In this document: piece by piece, positions 44,032 through 52,500 of the stretch
Numbering within the stretch: the first letter of the stretch is position 1
How the letters are laid out: every line of letters begins with the position of its first letter
Origin: UBA4416 sp964543545
GTDB lineage: Bacteria > Bacteroidota > Bacteroidia > B-17B0 > Aurantibacillaceae
Length of the DNA stretch: 64,000 bases
Direction: 5' to 3'
Assembly: GCA_964543545.1 (NCBI GenBank)
Contig: CAZIYT010000005.1
Location: 1 to 64,000 of the forward strand
Translations under genes and position numbers: made by a program
Notes under the pieces: model-generated
Database searches by the model: none
The model's input: only the letters and a program-made list of their open reading frames with translations
Told to the model about the DNA's origin: nothing

Positions 44032-45738
44032 ATGATGAAATTACATGTTGTACTTATCCTGCTTTTCTCCGGAATCTCGTCGCTGCTGCATGCACAAGGC
44101 AACAAGCTCAACGACGCGGATTTTATCATCCGGGACAGTGTGCTCATCCCTACCCGCAGCGGTGTCGATATTTCGGCTATTGTGGTTCGCAAGAAAACCA
44201 ATACCACGCCCTTGCCGGCCGTGCTGTTTTATACGACCTATTATTTCCCGGATAAAAAAGACAACTACTTTGGGAAATTGTCTGCCGACAGGGATTATGT
44301 AGGAATTGTGGCTTATGCACGGGGCATCCGCAGCAATCTGAACTATTATGCGCCTTATGAGCATGAAGGGACCGATGTGTATGACATCATCGACTGGATC
44401 AGCAAACAGGATTGGTGCAACGGTAGCGTGGGCATGTACGGAGGCAGCTACACCGGCTTCTCACAATGGGCTACAGCCAGGCATCTTCACCCGGCACTCA
44501 AAACCATTGTGCCACAGGTAGCCGTGATGCCGGGCTTTGATATGCCGATGGAGAACAATGTGGAAACCAATAACGGCCTGTCCTGGGCCAGCGATAATAT
44601 TTATAAAAATCCTCCCATCCGCAGAGACCTTCCTTTTATCTGGTACGAGAAAGGCACTTCCTACAGGAGCCTCGATAGCCTGGCGGACATTAAAAATCCG
44701 GTGTTCCGGAAATGGCTCCAACACCCCGCTTATGATGCTTACTGGCAGGCCATGGTCCCTACGCCGCAGGAATACGCCAATATCAACATCCCGGTATTGT
44801 CGACCACAGGTTATTACGATGGTGCGCAGATAGGAGCTTTACAGTATTTCAAGCTTCACACGCGCTACAACAAACAGGCGAATCACTATTTCGTCATCGG
44901 GCCCTACGACCACTGGAGCGGGCAACGCAAGCCCACAGCCAGGCTCATGAACTATGCCATCGATTCGGTGGCAAACATCAGCATGATGGAGCTGGCCTAC
45001 CAGTGGCTCGACTACATCCTGAAAGGAAAGCAAAAACCAGCCTTGCTGAAAGACAAGGTCAACTACCAGGTGATGGGCGCCAATACCTGGAAACATGTGC
45101 CTGGCCTGCAAGCCATGAATAATGACACACTGAGGTTCTACCTGAACACGGTGAAATCGAAAGATCATTACCTCCTGTCGACTACGAAGCCAAAGGCCGA
45201 AACTTATGTGACGCAGCGTGTCGACTTCAAAAACCGTAATGACCAGAATAATTATTTCACTCCCAGTATCGTCTTCGATTCGCTGGATGCCAGCAACGGC
45301 CTGGTGTTTATGACACAGCCCTTTGAAAAATCCTTCCAGGTGAACGGCTCCTTTACCGGCGATCTGTTTGCCGCCATTAATAAAAAAGACATGGATGTGT
45401 CCCTGGCATTGTATGAGCTGATGCCCGACGGACGCTACTTTTTCCTGACCCGCTATGTGGGAAGGGCCAGCTATGCGAAGAACAACAGCCAGCGGCAATT
45501 GCTGAAACCCGGCAAAAAAGAGTCAATCCCTTTTGAGAACACCCGCTTCGTCAGCAAGCAGATCAGTAAAGGCAGTCGCCTGGTGATCCTGCTGAACATC
45601 AACAAACATCCCTTCGAGATCATTAACTACGGCTCCGGAAAAGAGGTGGCGAATGAAACGATACACGATGCGGGCGAGCCCTTGAACATCAAATGGTACG
45701 GCGAAAGCTTTATTAAGATCCCGGTCTGGAAGGAGTAA
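44032..45738 (+). CDS. CocE/NonD-type X-Pro dipeptidyl-peptidase family hydrolase
   Basis: About 568 residues with a signal peptide (MMKLHVVLILLFSG...LHAQ). The alpha/beta-hydrolase part carries the nucleophile Ser in GSVGMYGGSYTGFSQW, and the catalytic His is probably in GPYDHWSG; a C-terminal jelly-roll domain with DAGEPLNIKWYG closes the protein. The family covers acyl esterases, glutaryl-7-ACA acylases and X-Pro peptidases, so the substrate is open. Exported. The next gene starts 16 bp later, though its base composition differs. Confidence 0.88.
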   Translation: MMKLHVVLILLFSGISSLLHAQGNKLNDADFIIRDSVLIPTRSGVDISAIVVRKKTNTTPLPAVLFYTTYYFPDKKDNYFGKLSADRDYVGIVAYARGIRSNLNYYAPYEHEGTDVYDIIDWISKQDWCNGSVGMYGGSYTGFSQWATARHLHPALKTIVPQVAVMPGFDMPMENNVETNNGLSWASDNIYKNPPIRRDLPFIWYEKGTSYRSLDSLADIKNPVFRKWLQHPAYDAYWQAMVPTPQEYANINIPVLSTTGYYDGAQIGALQYFKLHTRYNKQANHYFVIGPYDHWSGQRKPTARLMNYAIDSVANISMMELAYQWLDYILKGKQKPALLKDKVNYQVMGANTWKHVPGLQAMNNDTLRFYLNTVKSKDHYLLSTTKPKAETYVTQRVDFKNRNDQNNYFTPSIVFDSLDASNGLVFMTQPFEKSFQVNGSFTGDLFAAINKKDMDVSLALYELMPDGRYFFLTRYVGRASYAKNNSQRQLLKPGKKESIPFENTRFVSKQISKGSRLVILLNINKHPFEIINYGSGKEVANETIHDAGEPLNIKWYGESFIKIPVWKE

Positions 45739-45754
45739 ACCAACAATAAAACAA

Positions 45755-46348
45755 ATGACAATTAAAGAATTTGATAGGATCTCTCTTAAATATGGAAGAT
45801 TTGTATTTAGCAGCCTGTACGAAGCTCAGGATCGTCATTATTCGTTTGTATCTTTTGATCCTCCCGAAAAACGGATCAACCATTTAGACGGTTTTACAAA
45901 TCCTGAACTTGAGGAGTTTTATGTATCCAAATTTTTAAATATACCATCCTTAAGTGCAGCATATGCGAAAATTGAGGACTCCAAAGTAAGCAAGCACATC
46001 ATCGATCTGTATTTCTTTAATACTGGGATACTAAAAGAAAATTATGAAACTGAACAGTACGAATTGTTGGTTTTCCATGAAATCGTACATCAAATAGAAA
46101 AAAACAATCTCCATGAAATTCTTCATATTCAGTTGGAAGAGCAGGACGAACTCATTGGAAAAAAAATAGAAGCGATAGCACAAAGAATTAATGATTATGG
46201 CGGAGGATTTGGAGATCCTGATCACAATGCTAATTTCGGTGCATTGCTGAATTATTTTTTTAGGAATTTTGATCCAGACCGAAGAAGTACTCTATTGGGA
46301 AAAGCAATGATCAAAAATTTTTTGGAGGATTATTCAGACGAATTTTAA
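45755..46348 (+). CDS. Unknown protein with HExxH motif
   Basis: 197 residues, cytoplasmic by sequence. LLVFHEIVHQIE places an HExxH zinc-peptidase motif at His108-Glu109-His112; a third ligand could be a Glu in EEQDELIGKKIEAIAQR. No wider family is recognised. It is clearly A+T-richer than both neighbours and sits 16 bp after the CocE-type gene, so it may be a recent arrival. It could be a peptidase related to domains in ImmA-like proteins, but the N-terminus does not match one I know. Confidence 0.65.
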   Translation: MTIKEFDRISLKYGRFVFSSLYEAQDRHYSFVSFDPPEKRINHLDGFTNPELEEFYVSKFLNIPSLSAAYAKIEDSKVSKHIIDLYFFNTGILKENYETEQYELLVFHEIVHQIEKNNLHEILHIQLEEQDELIGKKIEAIAQRINDYGGGFGDPDHNANFGALLNYFFRNFDPDRRSTLLGKAMIKNFLEDYSDEF

Positions 46349-46356
46349 TAAGCGGC

Positions 46357-47349
46357 TTAATCATCATGCCCTTTGGCATTTTTGATCTTTTGCTGTAAGT
46401 AAAGTTGCTCTTCTTTTTCCATCTCCAGCTTCAATGAATCGCTGATGTCTTTTTCTCCGAGCCTGTCGAGGTTTGGCTTGCCGGCATTGACCCAGGCGGT
46501 ATACCAGATGCTGCCCACCATGATGATGCTCTCGCGCATGCGGCGCTCTACCTGCCCTTTGATCATGAGGTCGTAACGGTTGGTATACTCCACCGAATAG
46601 ACTTTCATCATCAGGTTGCCGCGGTTCTCATAGGCATATTTCTGGTCGGAAGGAAACTCCTTGTTCAGAGCCGCTTCAAACTTCAACACGCTGTCAACGG
46701 CCATGTGGCTGTCATGTACTATTTTCCAGGCCGACTTGATGGGCGAATCGATGTAACGGGCACGCCCTACGAAGTAATCATAATCCTCGGCTTTCAGCTC
46801 CGGGATGCGGCTTTCCCAAAACCCGTGAATGCCGCGTTGCCCGGTCATCTGCCCGTTGTAGTTCTCCGTGGTATGCAAGGGCACATGGGCATCGGCCACG
46901 TAGTGCCCGAGGTCGGCGCTGTAGTGCAGGATGAGGTCGAGGTTCTCGTCCTTAAAAGCATTCATCAATTTGTAATAGTGTTTTTCGATCTGCCAGGGCA
47001 CAATACCATAGGCCATCAGCGTGTCTTCGGAATACTTGGCTACAGCCGGCTTCCAGAACTTCGGCACGCTGTCGAAAGCATGCTCGCCGTAATGATCGAT
47101 GTCGATGTAATGCCTGGGCGCTTCGCCTTCCACACCGTAGCGGCGCTTATCCGGATCGACCGCATGGTTGGTAATGAACTCAATATGCTTCTTGTAAAAG
47201 CCCACCATTTCCGGCGGTAGCGTGAACACCGCCATCCGGTTGATGCGCTTATGCCCATAGAATCCCCAGGAGATGGAAAATTGCTGAGGCAGAAGGAATA
47301 CCATTCCTAAAGCCATCATGATGATGATACTGATTCTTTTCAAACGCAT
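46357..47349 (-). CDS. Zinc-dependent phospholipase C / S1-P1 nuclease-like secreted protein
   Basis: 330 residues with a signal segment ending near residue 28; the mature protein starts WGFYGHKRINRMAVF, matching the N-terminal Trp and His metal ligands of the family. Further ligands are HYIDIDHYG near 82-90, HYSADLGHYVADAHVPLH near 142-159 and HGFWES near 175. Enzymes of this fold bind three zinc ions and cleave phospholipids or nucleic acids. The C-terminus has a Glu/Lys-rich tail. It is 4 bp after the stop-side of the SpoIIE gene start region, on the same strand. Confidence 0.85.
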   Translation of the reverse strand: MRLKRISIIIMMALGMVFLLPQQFSISWGFYGHKRINRMAVFTLPPEMVGFYKKHIEFITNHAVDPDKRRYGVEGEAPRHYIDIDHYGEHAFDSVPKFWKPAVAKYSEDTLMAYGIVPWQIEKHYYKLMNAFKDENLDLILHYSADLGHYVADAHVPLHTTENYNGQMTGQRGIHGFWESRIPELKAEDYDYFVGRARYIDSPIKSAWKIVHDSHMAVDSVLKFEAALNKEFPSDQKYAYENRGNLMMKVYSVEYTNRYDLMIKGQVERRMRESIIMVGSIWYTAWVNAGKPNLDRLGEKDISDSLKLEMEKEEQLYLQQKIKNAKGHDD

Positions 47350-47353
47350 TGTT

Positions 47354-49372
47354 TTATAATTTTATTCCCATGACCAACACGTCATCCACCTGCTCGTAGC
47401 CGGCTTTCCAATCGGTAAAAGCCCGGTTGATCCTTTCCTGCTGCTCCTCTGCAGGCAAAGCGGCAACCGATACCAGGAGGTTCTTCAGGTTCCTGGACAT
47501 AAACTTTTTGCCTTCGCCCCCACCGAACTGATCGGCATAGCCATCTGTAAATATAAATAAAGCATCGTGCTTTGCCAATGGAATGGTGCTTGTGTGAAAC
47601 TCCATATCGTCGGGCGTAAAGCCCGCAATAGCGGTTTTATCAGGCTTGTATTCCAGCAGCTCGGGTGTTGATCCCGGCACGCCGGGAACTGCGCCCCGCA
47701 CCAGGTACAAGGGCCTGTTGGCCCCGGCAAACTGTACTTCCGTAAGCGATGCGTTGAACTTTAAAAGCGCCATGTCCATTCCGTCCTTTTGTTTGGAGGC
47801 ATCGGAGTGCTGCTTCAAAACCTGCCTGATCTGCCTGTTGAGGAAAGACAGGATCTTTCCCGGCTCGGTGATCTGCTTCTCATAGATGGCCTGCACGATC
47901 TTATCCATACCGATAATACTCATCAGGGCACCCGGAACCCCATGGCCGGTACAGTCTGCGGCAATGCAATAAAAAGAATCCCCGACTTTGCTGAACCAGT
48001 AGAAATCGCCGCTCACCACATCTTTGGGCTTATAATAGACAAAGCTTTGAGCGAAGTTGCTCTTCAATTCGCTGAGGTCCGGCAGAATGGCCTGCTGAAT
48101 GCCCTTGGCATACTGGATGCTGTTGTCGATCTCCTGTTTTTTTTCTGCAATCACCTGGTTCCTGGTTTCCAGCTCCAGGTTCACGAGCTGCCGTTGCTTG
48201 TTCTGCCTGTAGAGCAGCACCACAATCACAATAACCACAAGCCCCACCGACAACAGCACGATGATGAAATAGGTATTCTTCTTGTTCCTCAGCTCATGGA
48301 TCTCATTGCTTTGCCTGAGCTGCGCAATATCCGCCTCCGATTTTTCGAGTGAGTAGCTGCTCTGCAAATTGCTGATGCTGGTTGAGTAGGTTTCCTTATC
48401 CAGCTGCTCTTTCAGATCCACATAAGCCTCATAGCGGTCGTAAGCCTCTTTATAGTTCCCAAGCTTATATTGTGCTTTTGCCATCCCATTCATTGCCAGC
48501 AGCCTCGTATCCTTGATGTCGTGCCGCACATTATAATCGTAAACTTCTTTAAATTTAGCTTCGGCATCCTTTACCCTTCCCAGCTCCAGGTCGCACAGGC
48601 CCATGTTGAGCGTACAGATCATCATGCTGGCCGAATCGCCTACCCTGCGGTGTACCTGCATGCTTTTTTCATTGTAAAAGGCGGCCGATTTAAAATCTTT
48701 TTCGGAATAGAACAGGTCGCCCAGGTTACCGTAAATACGCCCCATTTCGCCGTAACGGCCCGAAATTTTGGCCAGGGCAATGCCTTTGTTGAAATAGGCC
48801 ATCGCCGAATCGAAATAGGGCTTTTTGTCGTCGGTGCGCCTTCTGCCGGAGTAATAGCTGGCCAGGGCATTGTAGATTTTGAGCAGGCCTGCCGTGTCTT
48901 TCAGGCTATTGTAGATGGCGTAAGACCTGTAGAGGTAATGGTCCTCCTTGTAGTTCTGTTGCTGGATGCAGAGGATCCAGCCGATGTTATACATGGAAAA
49001 GGCGAGCCCGCGCTGATCGTGCAGGGAATCGTTGATCCGGTAGGCCTTAAAATAATGTTGCTGGGCTTTATCGTAGTCGGAGTGAAACCAATAGGCATCC
49101 GCCATACAGTTGTAGGCCGTCACTTCTCCTTTCACGTAATTGAGCTTACGGGAGAGCTGCAAAGCTTCCGTAGCATACGAAATAGACTCTTTAAAACCGT
49201 AATTGCTGAGGTTATAAGCCAGGTCGATCAGTTTTCCGAAACGGATGGTATCTTCTGTCTTATAGTGGGAGAGTTCAGTTCTTAACTGGTCTACATCAGA
49301 TGATCCCTGGGCAGGAACCAGTATGGACATACCAGTTAATACAAGGATATACAAAAACCGGGACCGACACAT
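47354..49372 (-). CDS. TPR and SpoIIE-type protein phosphatase
   Basis: 672 residues: signal peptide (1-22), about six or seven tetratricopeptide repeats (to about 330), one membrane helix at about 366-386, a coiled coil (390-425) and a PP2C/SpoIIE phosphatase domain (about 430-670) with metal motifs SGDFYWFSKVGDSFY, ADCTGHGVPGALMS and TDGYADQFGG. The periplasmic TPR sensor is thus joined to a cytoplasmic Ser/Thr phosphatase. This fusion is common in Bacteroidota. The anti-sigma or other target is unknown. Its stop lies 4 bp upstream of the start of the zinc-dependent PLC gene, so the two are co-transcribed. Confidence 0.92.
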   Translation of the reverse strand: MCRSRFLYILVLTGMSILVPAQGSSDVDQLRTELSHYKTEDTIRFGKLIDLAYNLSNYGFKESISYATEALQLSRKLNYVKGEVTAYNCMADAYWFHSDYDKAQQHYFKAYRINDSLHDQRGLAFSMYNIGWILCIQQQNYKEDHYLYRSYAIYNSLKDTAGLLKIYNALASYYSGRRRTDDKKPYFDSAMAYFNKGIALAKISGRYGEMGRIYGNLGDLFYSEKDFKSAAFYNEKSMQVHRRVGDSASMMICTLNMGLCDLELGRVKDAEAKFKEVYDYNVRHDIKDTRLLAMNGMAKAQYKLGNYKEAYDRYEAYVDLKEQLDKETYSTSISNLQSSYSLEKSEADIAQLRQSNEIHELRNKKNTYFIIVLLSVGLVVIVIVVLLYRQNKQRQLVNLELETRNQVIAEKKQEIDNSIQYAKGIQQAILPDLSELKSNFAQSFVYYKPKDVVSGDFYWFSKVGDSFYCIAADCTGHGVPGALMSIIGMDKIVQAIYEKQITEPGKILSFLNRQIRQVLKQHSDASKQKDGMDMALLKFNASLTEVQFAGANRPLYLVRGAVPGVPGSTPELLEYKPDKTAIAGFTPDDMEFHTSTIPLAKHDALFIFTDGYADQFGGGEGKKFMSRNLKNLLVSVAALPAEEQQERINRAFTDWKAGYEQVDDVLVMGIKL

Positions 49373-49505
49373 ACAGTACTAAGGTATAAAAAATATACAA
49401 AATGCATTGCTTTTAACAATAATGGATCTTTCTTATAACAAAGAACTGTAGGTCGTTTGGCTGTACCGGGGGGATATACCGATGATTCATCAGTATGTAC
49501 AATGC

Positions 49506-49609
49506 ATCACGACGAAAACAATTGAAACCATTTTCGTCGTGATTGTGTATCACATGCCGCCCAATAGTAAAGTAATTTTGTTCATGGTGTTGTAAGTTTT
49601 AGTTAACAT
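49506..49609 (-). other. Hairpin and possible 19-residue ORF in a 367-bp interval
   Basis: The interval 49373-49739 holds a perfect 13-bp stem (ATCACGACGAAAA at 49506-49518 / complement at 49531-49543) without a T-run. On the minus strand, just before it, is a tiny ORF (ATG 49609 to TGA 49550) with the reading MLTKTYNTMNKITLLLGGM. A leader peptide, small RNA or chance are all possible. Confidence 0.35.
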
Positions 49610-49680
49610 AAAACTACAATTATTGGAAGCCTACGAATAGAGGGGCACCCCCTCAAATCATTTTTTTGCCGGCCAAACAT

Positions 49681-49712
49681 AAAAAACCCCGTATGAATCT
49701 AGTCATACGGGG
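49681..49712 (-). terminator. Terminator of citrate synthase
   Basis: A 10-bp stem CCCCGTATGA / TCATACGGGG with loop ATCTAG, followed by six T on the minus strand. It begins 27 bp after the citrate synthase stop. Confidence 0.9.
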
Positions 49713-49739
49713 AGTGAGCAGTGGCTTTGGATTATTAAG

Positions 49740-51062
49740 TTAAGCTTTGGCTTCCTGCGCCGCTTTGATTTTTGCCTTGATATTTTCGGTGGTAATGGAA
49801 TTCGGCCTTTCGATGGCTGAACCTGTTGCCCTGTCCCAGATCAGGCTGGCCAATACGCCTAAAGCCCTTGATACGCCAAACAATACAGTATAGAAATCGT
49901 ACTCGTGCATGCCGTAGTGTACCAACAGCGCGCCGGAGTGCGCATCCACATTCGGCCAGGGGTTTTTGATCTTGCCGGTAGATTCGAGGATCGGAGGCGC
50001 TACTTCATATACCATTTGTACGATCTCGCAGATGTTATCGTGCTTGATATAAGTTTTATAGAAATCCTGCTGAGCGGTAAAGCGTGGATCGGTTTTACGC
50101 AGAACCGCGTGTCCGTATCCCGGAACTACTTTTCCTTCGGCCAGGGTCTTTTTGATATACTCGGCAATCTGCTCTTTGGTTGGCAATCCGCCACCGAGGT
50201 TTTCTTTCAGCTCCATGATCCAGCTCAGTACTTCCTGGTTGGCAAGGCCGTGTAAAGGACCTGCGAGGCCGTTCATACCTGCGGCAAAAGCCAGATAAGG
50301 ATCGCTCAGGGCAGAGCCTACCAGGTGCGTGGTGTGTGCCGATACGTTTCCACCTTCATGATCCACGTGGATAGTGAGGTATAAACGCATCAGGCGCTTC
50401 ATATCAAATTCTTCGTAACCCAGCATGTGAGCAAAGTTGGCCGCCCAGTCGAGCTTATGGTCAGGCTCGATGTGAGCACCGTTCTTATATTTACGACGGT
50501 AGATGTACGCCGCTACTCTTGGTAAGCGGGCGATGAGGTTCATCGAATCCTCGTATACATAATCCCAGTAATCTTTTTTATTGATGCCTTTCGCGTAAGC
50601 TTTTGCAAATACGCTTTCGGTTTGCATAGCCATAACCGCTACCACAAACTGTGTCATCGGGTGTGTATCCACCGGTAATTTTTCAATCACGTCAAACACG
50701 TGCTTCGGAACGTTGCTGCGCTTCTGCCACTCGTTGGTGATAAAGCTCACGTCGTCCTGTGTCGGCAATTCGCCTACCAGCATCAGGTAGAAAATTCCTT
50801 CCGGCAGAGGCTCTGTTCCTCCCGGTGCTTTTGGCAGACTCTTGCGAAGCTCCGGAATAGAATACCCTCTGAAACGGATTCCTTCTTCGGCATCCAGCTT
50901 CGATGTTTCCGTTACCATGCCTATCATTCCCTTCATACCCTGGTAAACCTGGGCCACGGTATACTCTCCTAATTTCAGATCACCGTGATTCTTGATAATG
51001 TCTTTAATTTCTGCCGCCAAAGGCACTGCTTTCTCGCGGAATTTATCTTTTAACCTGTCCAT
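49740..51062 (-). CDS. gltA: Citrate synthase (eukaryotic/mitochondrial-like type)
   Basis: 440 residues. It condenses acetyl-CoA and oxaloacetate at the entry of the TCA cycle. The catalytic regions HVDHEGGNVSAHTTHLVGSA, GPLHGLANQEVL and PGYGHAVLRKTDPR contain the conserved His residues, and an Asp follows in WPNVDAHSG. Residues such as RGYSIPELRKSLP and the long form resemble mitochondrial citrate synthases, a type found in several Bacteroidota. It is monocistronic with its own terminator. Confidence 0.95.
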   Translation of the reverse strand: MDRLKDKFREKAVPLAAEIKDIIKNHGDLKLGEYTVAQVYQGMKGMIGMVTETSKLDAEEGIRFRGYSIPELRKSLPKAPGGTEPLPEGIFYLMLVGELPTQDDVSFITNEWQKRSNVPKHVFDVIEKLPVDTHPMTQFVVAVMAMQTESVFAKAYAKGINKKDYWDYVYEDSMNLIARLPRVAAYIYRRKYKNGAHIEPDHKLDWAANFAHMLGYEEFDMKRLMRLYLTIHVDHEGGNVSAHTTHLVGSALSDPYLAFAAGMNGLAGPLHGLANQEVLSWIMELKENLGGGLPTKEQIAEYIKKTLAEGKVVPGYGHAVLRKTDPRFTAQQDFYKTYIKHDNICEIVQMVYEVAPPILESTGKIKNPWPNVDAHSGALLVHYGMHEYDFYTVLFGVSRALGVLASLIWDRATGSAIERPNSITTENIKAKIKAAQEAKA

Positions 51063-51216
51063 CTTTTTACACTGTTTAATTAACCACGTAAATTTATACA
51101 GTGTATTGATTTAAACAAACTTTATTTATACTATTTTTAAATTATTTGGTCTAATTGCCAAAGCGGAGAGCAAGGTGAGCAGATGAATTAATGATTTGAT
51201 AAATTTCCCTGAACCC

Positions 51217-52110
51217 CTACTTTTTACGGAGCTTTGCCCGGCCTTCCGCTTTGGCCTGTACCGGAATGTTGGACTTGTGATAGAAGCTGTTTTCGTCCAG
51301 TTGTGCTTTCACGTCGATGTGATAAGGCAGCTCATCGTTGGTAAGGTATTTCCAGGCGGTTTTCACAATCCGGTTTACCTTTACGGTAACAGGTATTTCT
51401 ACGCGGGTCTCCGACAAAGGCTTCACGCGTATGGGCTTATTATAAACACCATCGGAAGTTACCAGGTCTTCGCCAAGCTCCAGGTGGTAGCTGATCCCGT
51501 GAATGTTGAGGTCCAGCAATTCGCCTTTGTTGACGATGGTTACAGCAGCCCTGAGGTCCACGGTTTTATCAGCCACACTAATCTTGTCGATCTCCAGTTT
51601 ATTCACGTTGATTTCGGGCGGAACCGGCACTTTGATCTTCACCCGCTTGGAAACAGGGATCTTCGCATGGCCGAATACGGTATTATAAACAATGTAGGAA
51701 TCAATTTCAATATAGGTGGAATCCTGGTTTTGCAGGGATTTCACGGTGTGCATGGTTTTACTGATGGGAATTTTCAGAGGAAGCTTAAAGGTATTGACAT
51801 CACCGGCTTTCTGGCGGATGTTTAGCACCTGGGTTTGGTTGAACAACAGGGAATCGGCCAGAACGATCTTATAAAACAGCGTATCCAGGTCGAGCTTAAA
51901 TACACTTTTGTTTTCGAGCACCATATCTATGTCCACATAGGCCGTATCGTTTTCGATGGCGGCATTCACGAGGGTAATATCGTCGAGGTCGGGCAATACC
52001 AGCCTGAGGCCTTTCTTAGGATTAAAGAAGATGGCGATGATGCCGATGCCGATCAGAAGGACGATCACAATGGCGATGATCCATTTTTTTGCTTTTCCTT
52101 TACGTTCCAT
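51217..52110 (-). CDS. LEA type 2 (WHy domain) family protein
   Basis: 297 residues with an N-terminal membrane helix (about 9-27), then two tandem LEA14/WHy-type beta-sandwiches (about 35-165 and 165-280), seen as repeated blocks of the form D-x-N-A-x-I-x-N with strands (LVNAAIENDTAYVDIDMVLEN). Proteins of this kind in bacteria are periplasmic or surface-anchored and linked to desiccation or stress tolerance. Function here is inferred from the fold only. Confidence 0.78.
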   Translation of the reverse strand: MERKGKAKKWIIAIVIVLLIGIGIIAIFFNPKKGLRLVLPDLDDITLVNAAIENDTAYVDIDMVLENKSVFKLDLDTLFYKIVLADSLLFNQTQVLNIRQKAGDVNTFKLPLKIPISKTMHTVKSLQNQDSTYIEIDSYIVYNTVFGHAKIPVSKRVKIKVPVPPEINVNKLEIDKISVADKTVDLRAAVTIVNKGELLDLNIHGISYHLELGEDLVTSDGVYNKPIRVKPLSETRVEIPVTVKVNRIVKTAWKYLTNDELPYHIDVKAQLDENSFYHKSNIPVQAKAEGRAKLRKK

Positions 52111-52208
52111 ACAGTGTCATAATCAAATTTGTTGCCTGCACTTACGTTGTACAAGGCTAAGTTGCGCCAGTATAATGTCATTCAGTAATGAAGTTTTCTA
52201 TTACTTTT

Positions 52209-52450
52209 ATTTTTTGGGCGTCCGGGCGGGCTTTCCGTTCCAATTCCCGCGTAAAGAACGGCGCGGGAGATTTCCACTGCAATCCCTGACGCAGTTTTTC
52301 TCAAGTTTGTGTATTTACGCTCCATTCTGAAATAGCTCTGCGCCAAGGGATACGGAAGGCTTGGTTCCTATACCGTCCCAACGCGTCGGGACGGTATAGG
52401 AACCGGAGCGCAGCGCAGCCTGAAGTAGCCCGCCCGGGCGCCCAAAAAAT
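52209..52450. repeat. Structured intergenic repeat, two inverted modules (copy D)
   Basis: A 242-bp element filling most of the gene-free interval 52111-52500. The terminal 24 bases are inverted repeats matching at 23 positions (starting TTTTTTGGGCG). The left module has GGGCTTTCCGTTCCAAT, hairpin CCCGCG / CGCGGG with loop TAAAGAACGG, GATTTCCACTGC and AATCCCTGACGCAG. The right module, on the minus strand, has the same order, with a perfect 17-bp hairpin GGTTCCTATACCGTCCC (52363-52379) / complement (52388-52404). Confidence 0.82.
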
Positions 52451-52500
52451 AATTACCGTAAATTAATGATTATAGGCAATCCGTATGAGAATGCCCCTTC

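Noticed and set aside
44839..45498. Minus-strand open frame of 219 codons
   Set aside because: Antisense to the CocE-type hydrolase, whose motifs are intact on the plus strand.
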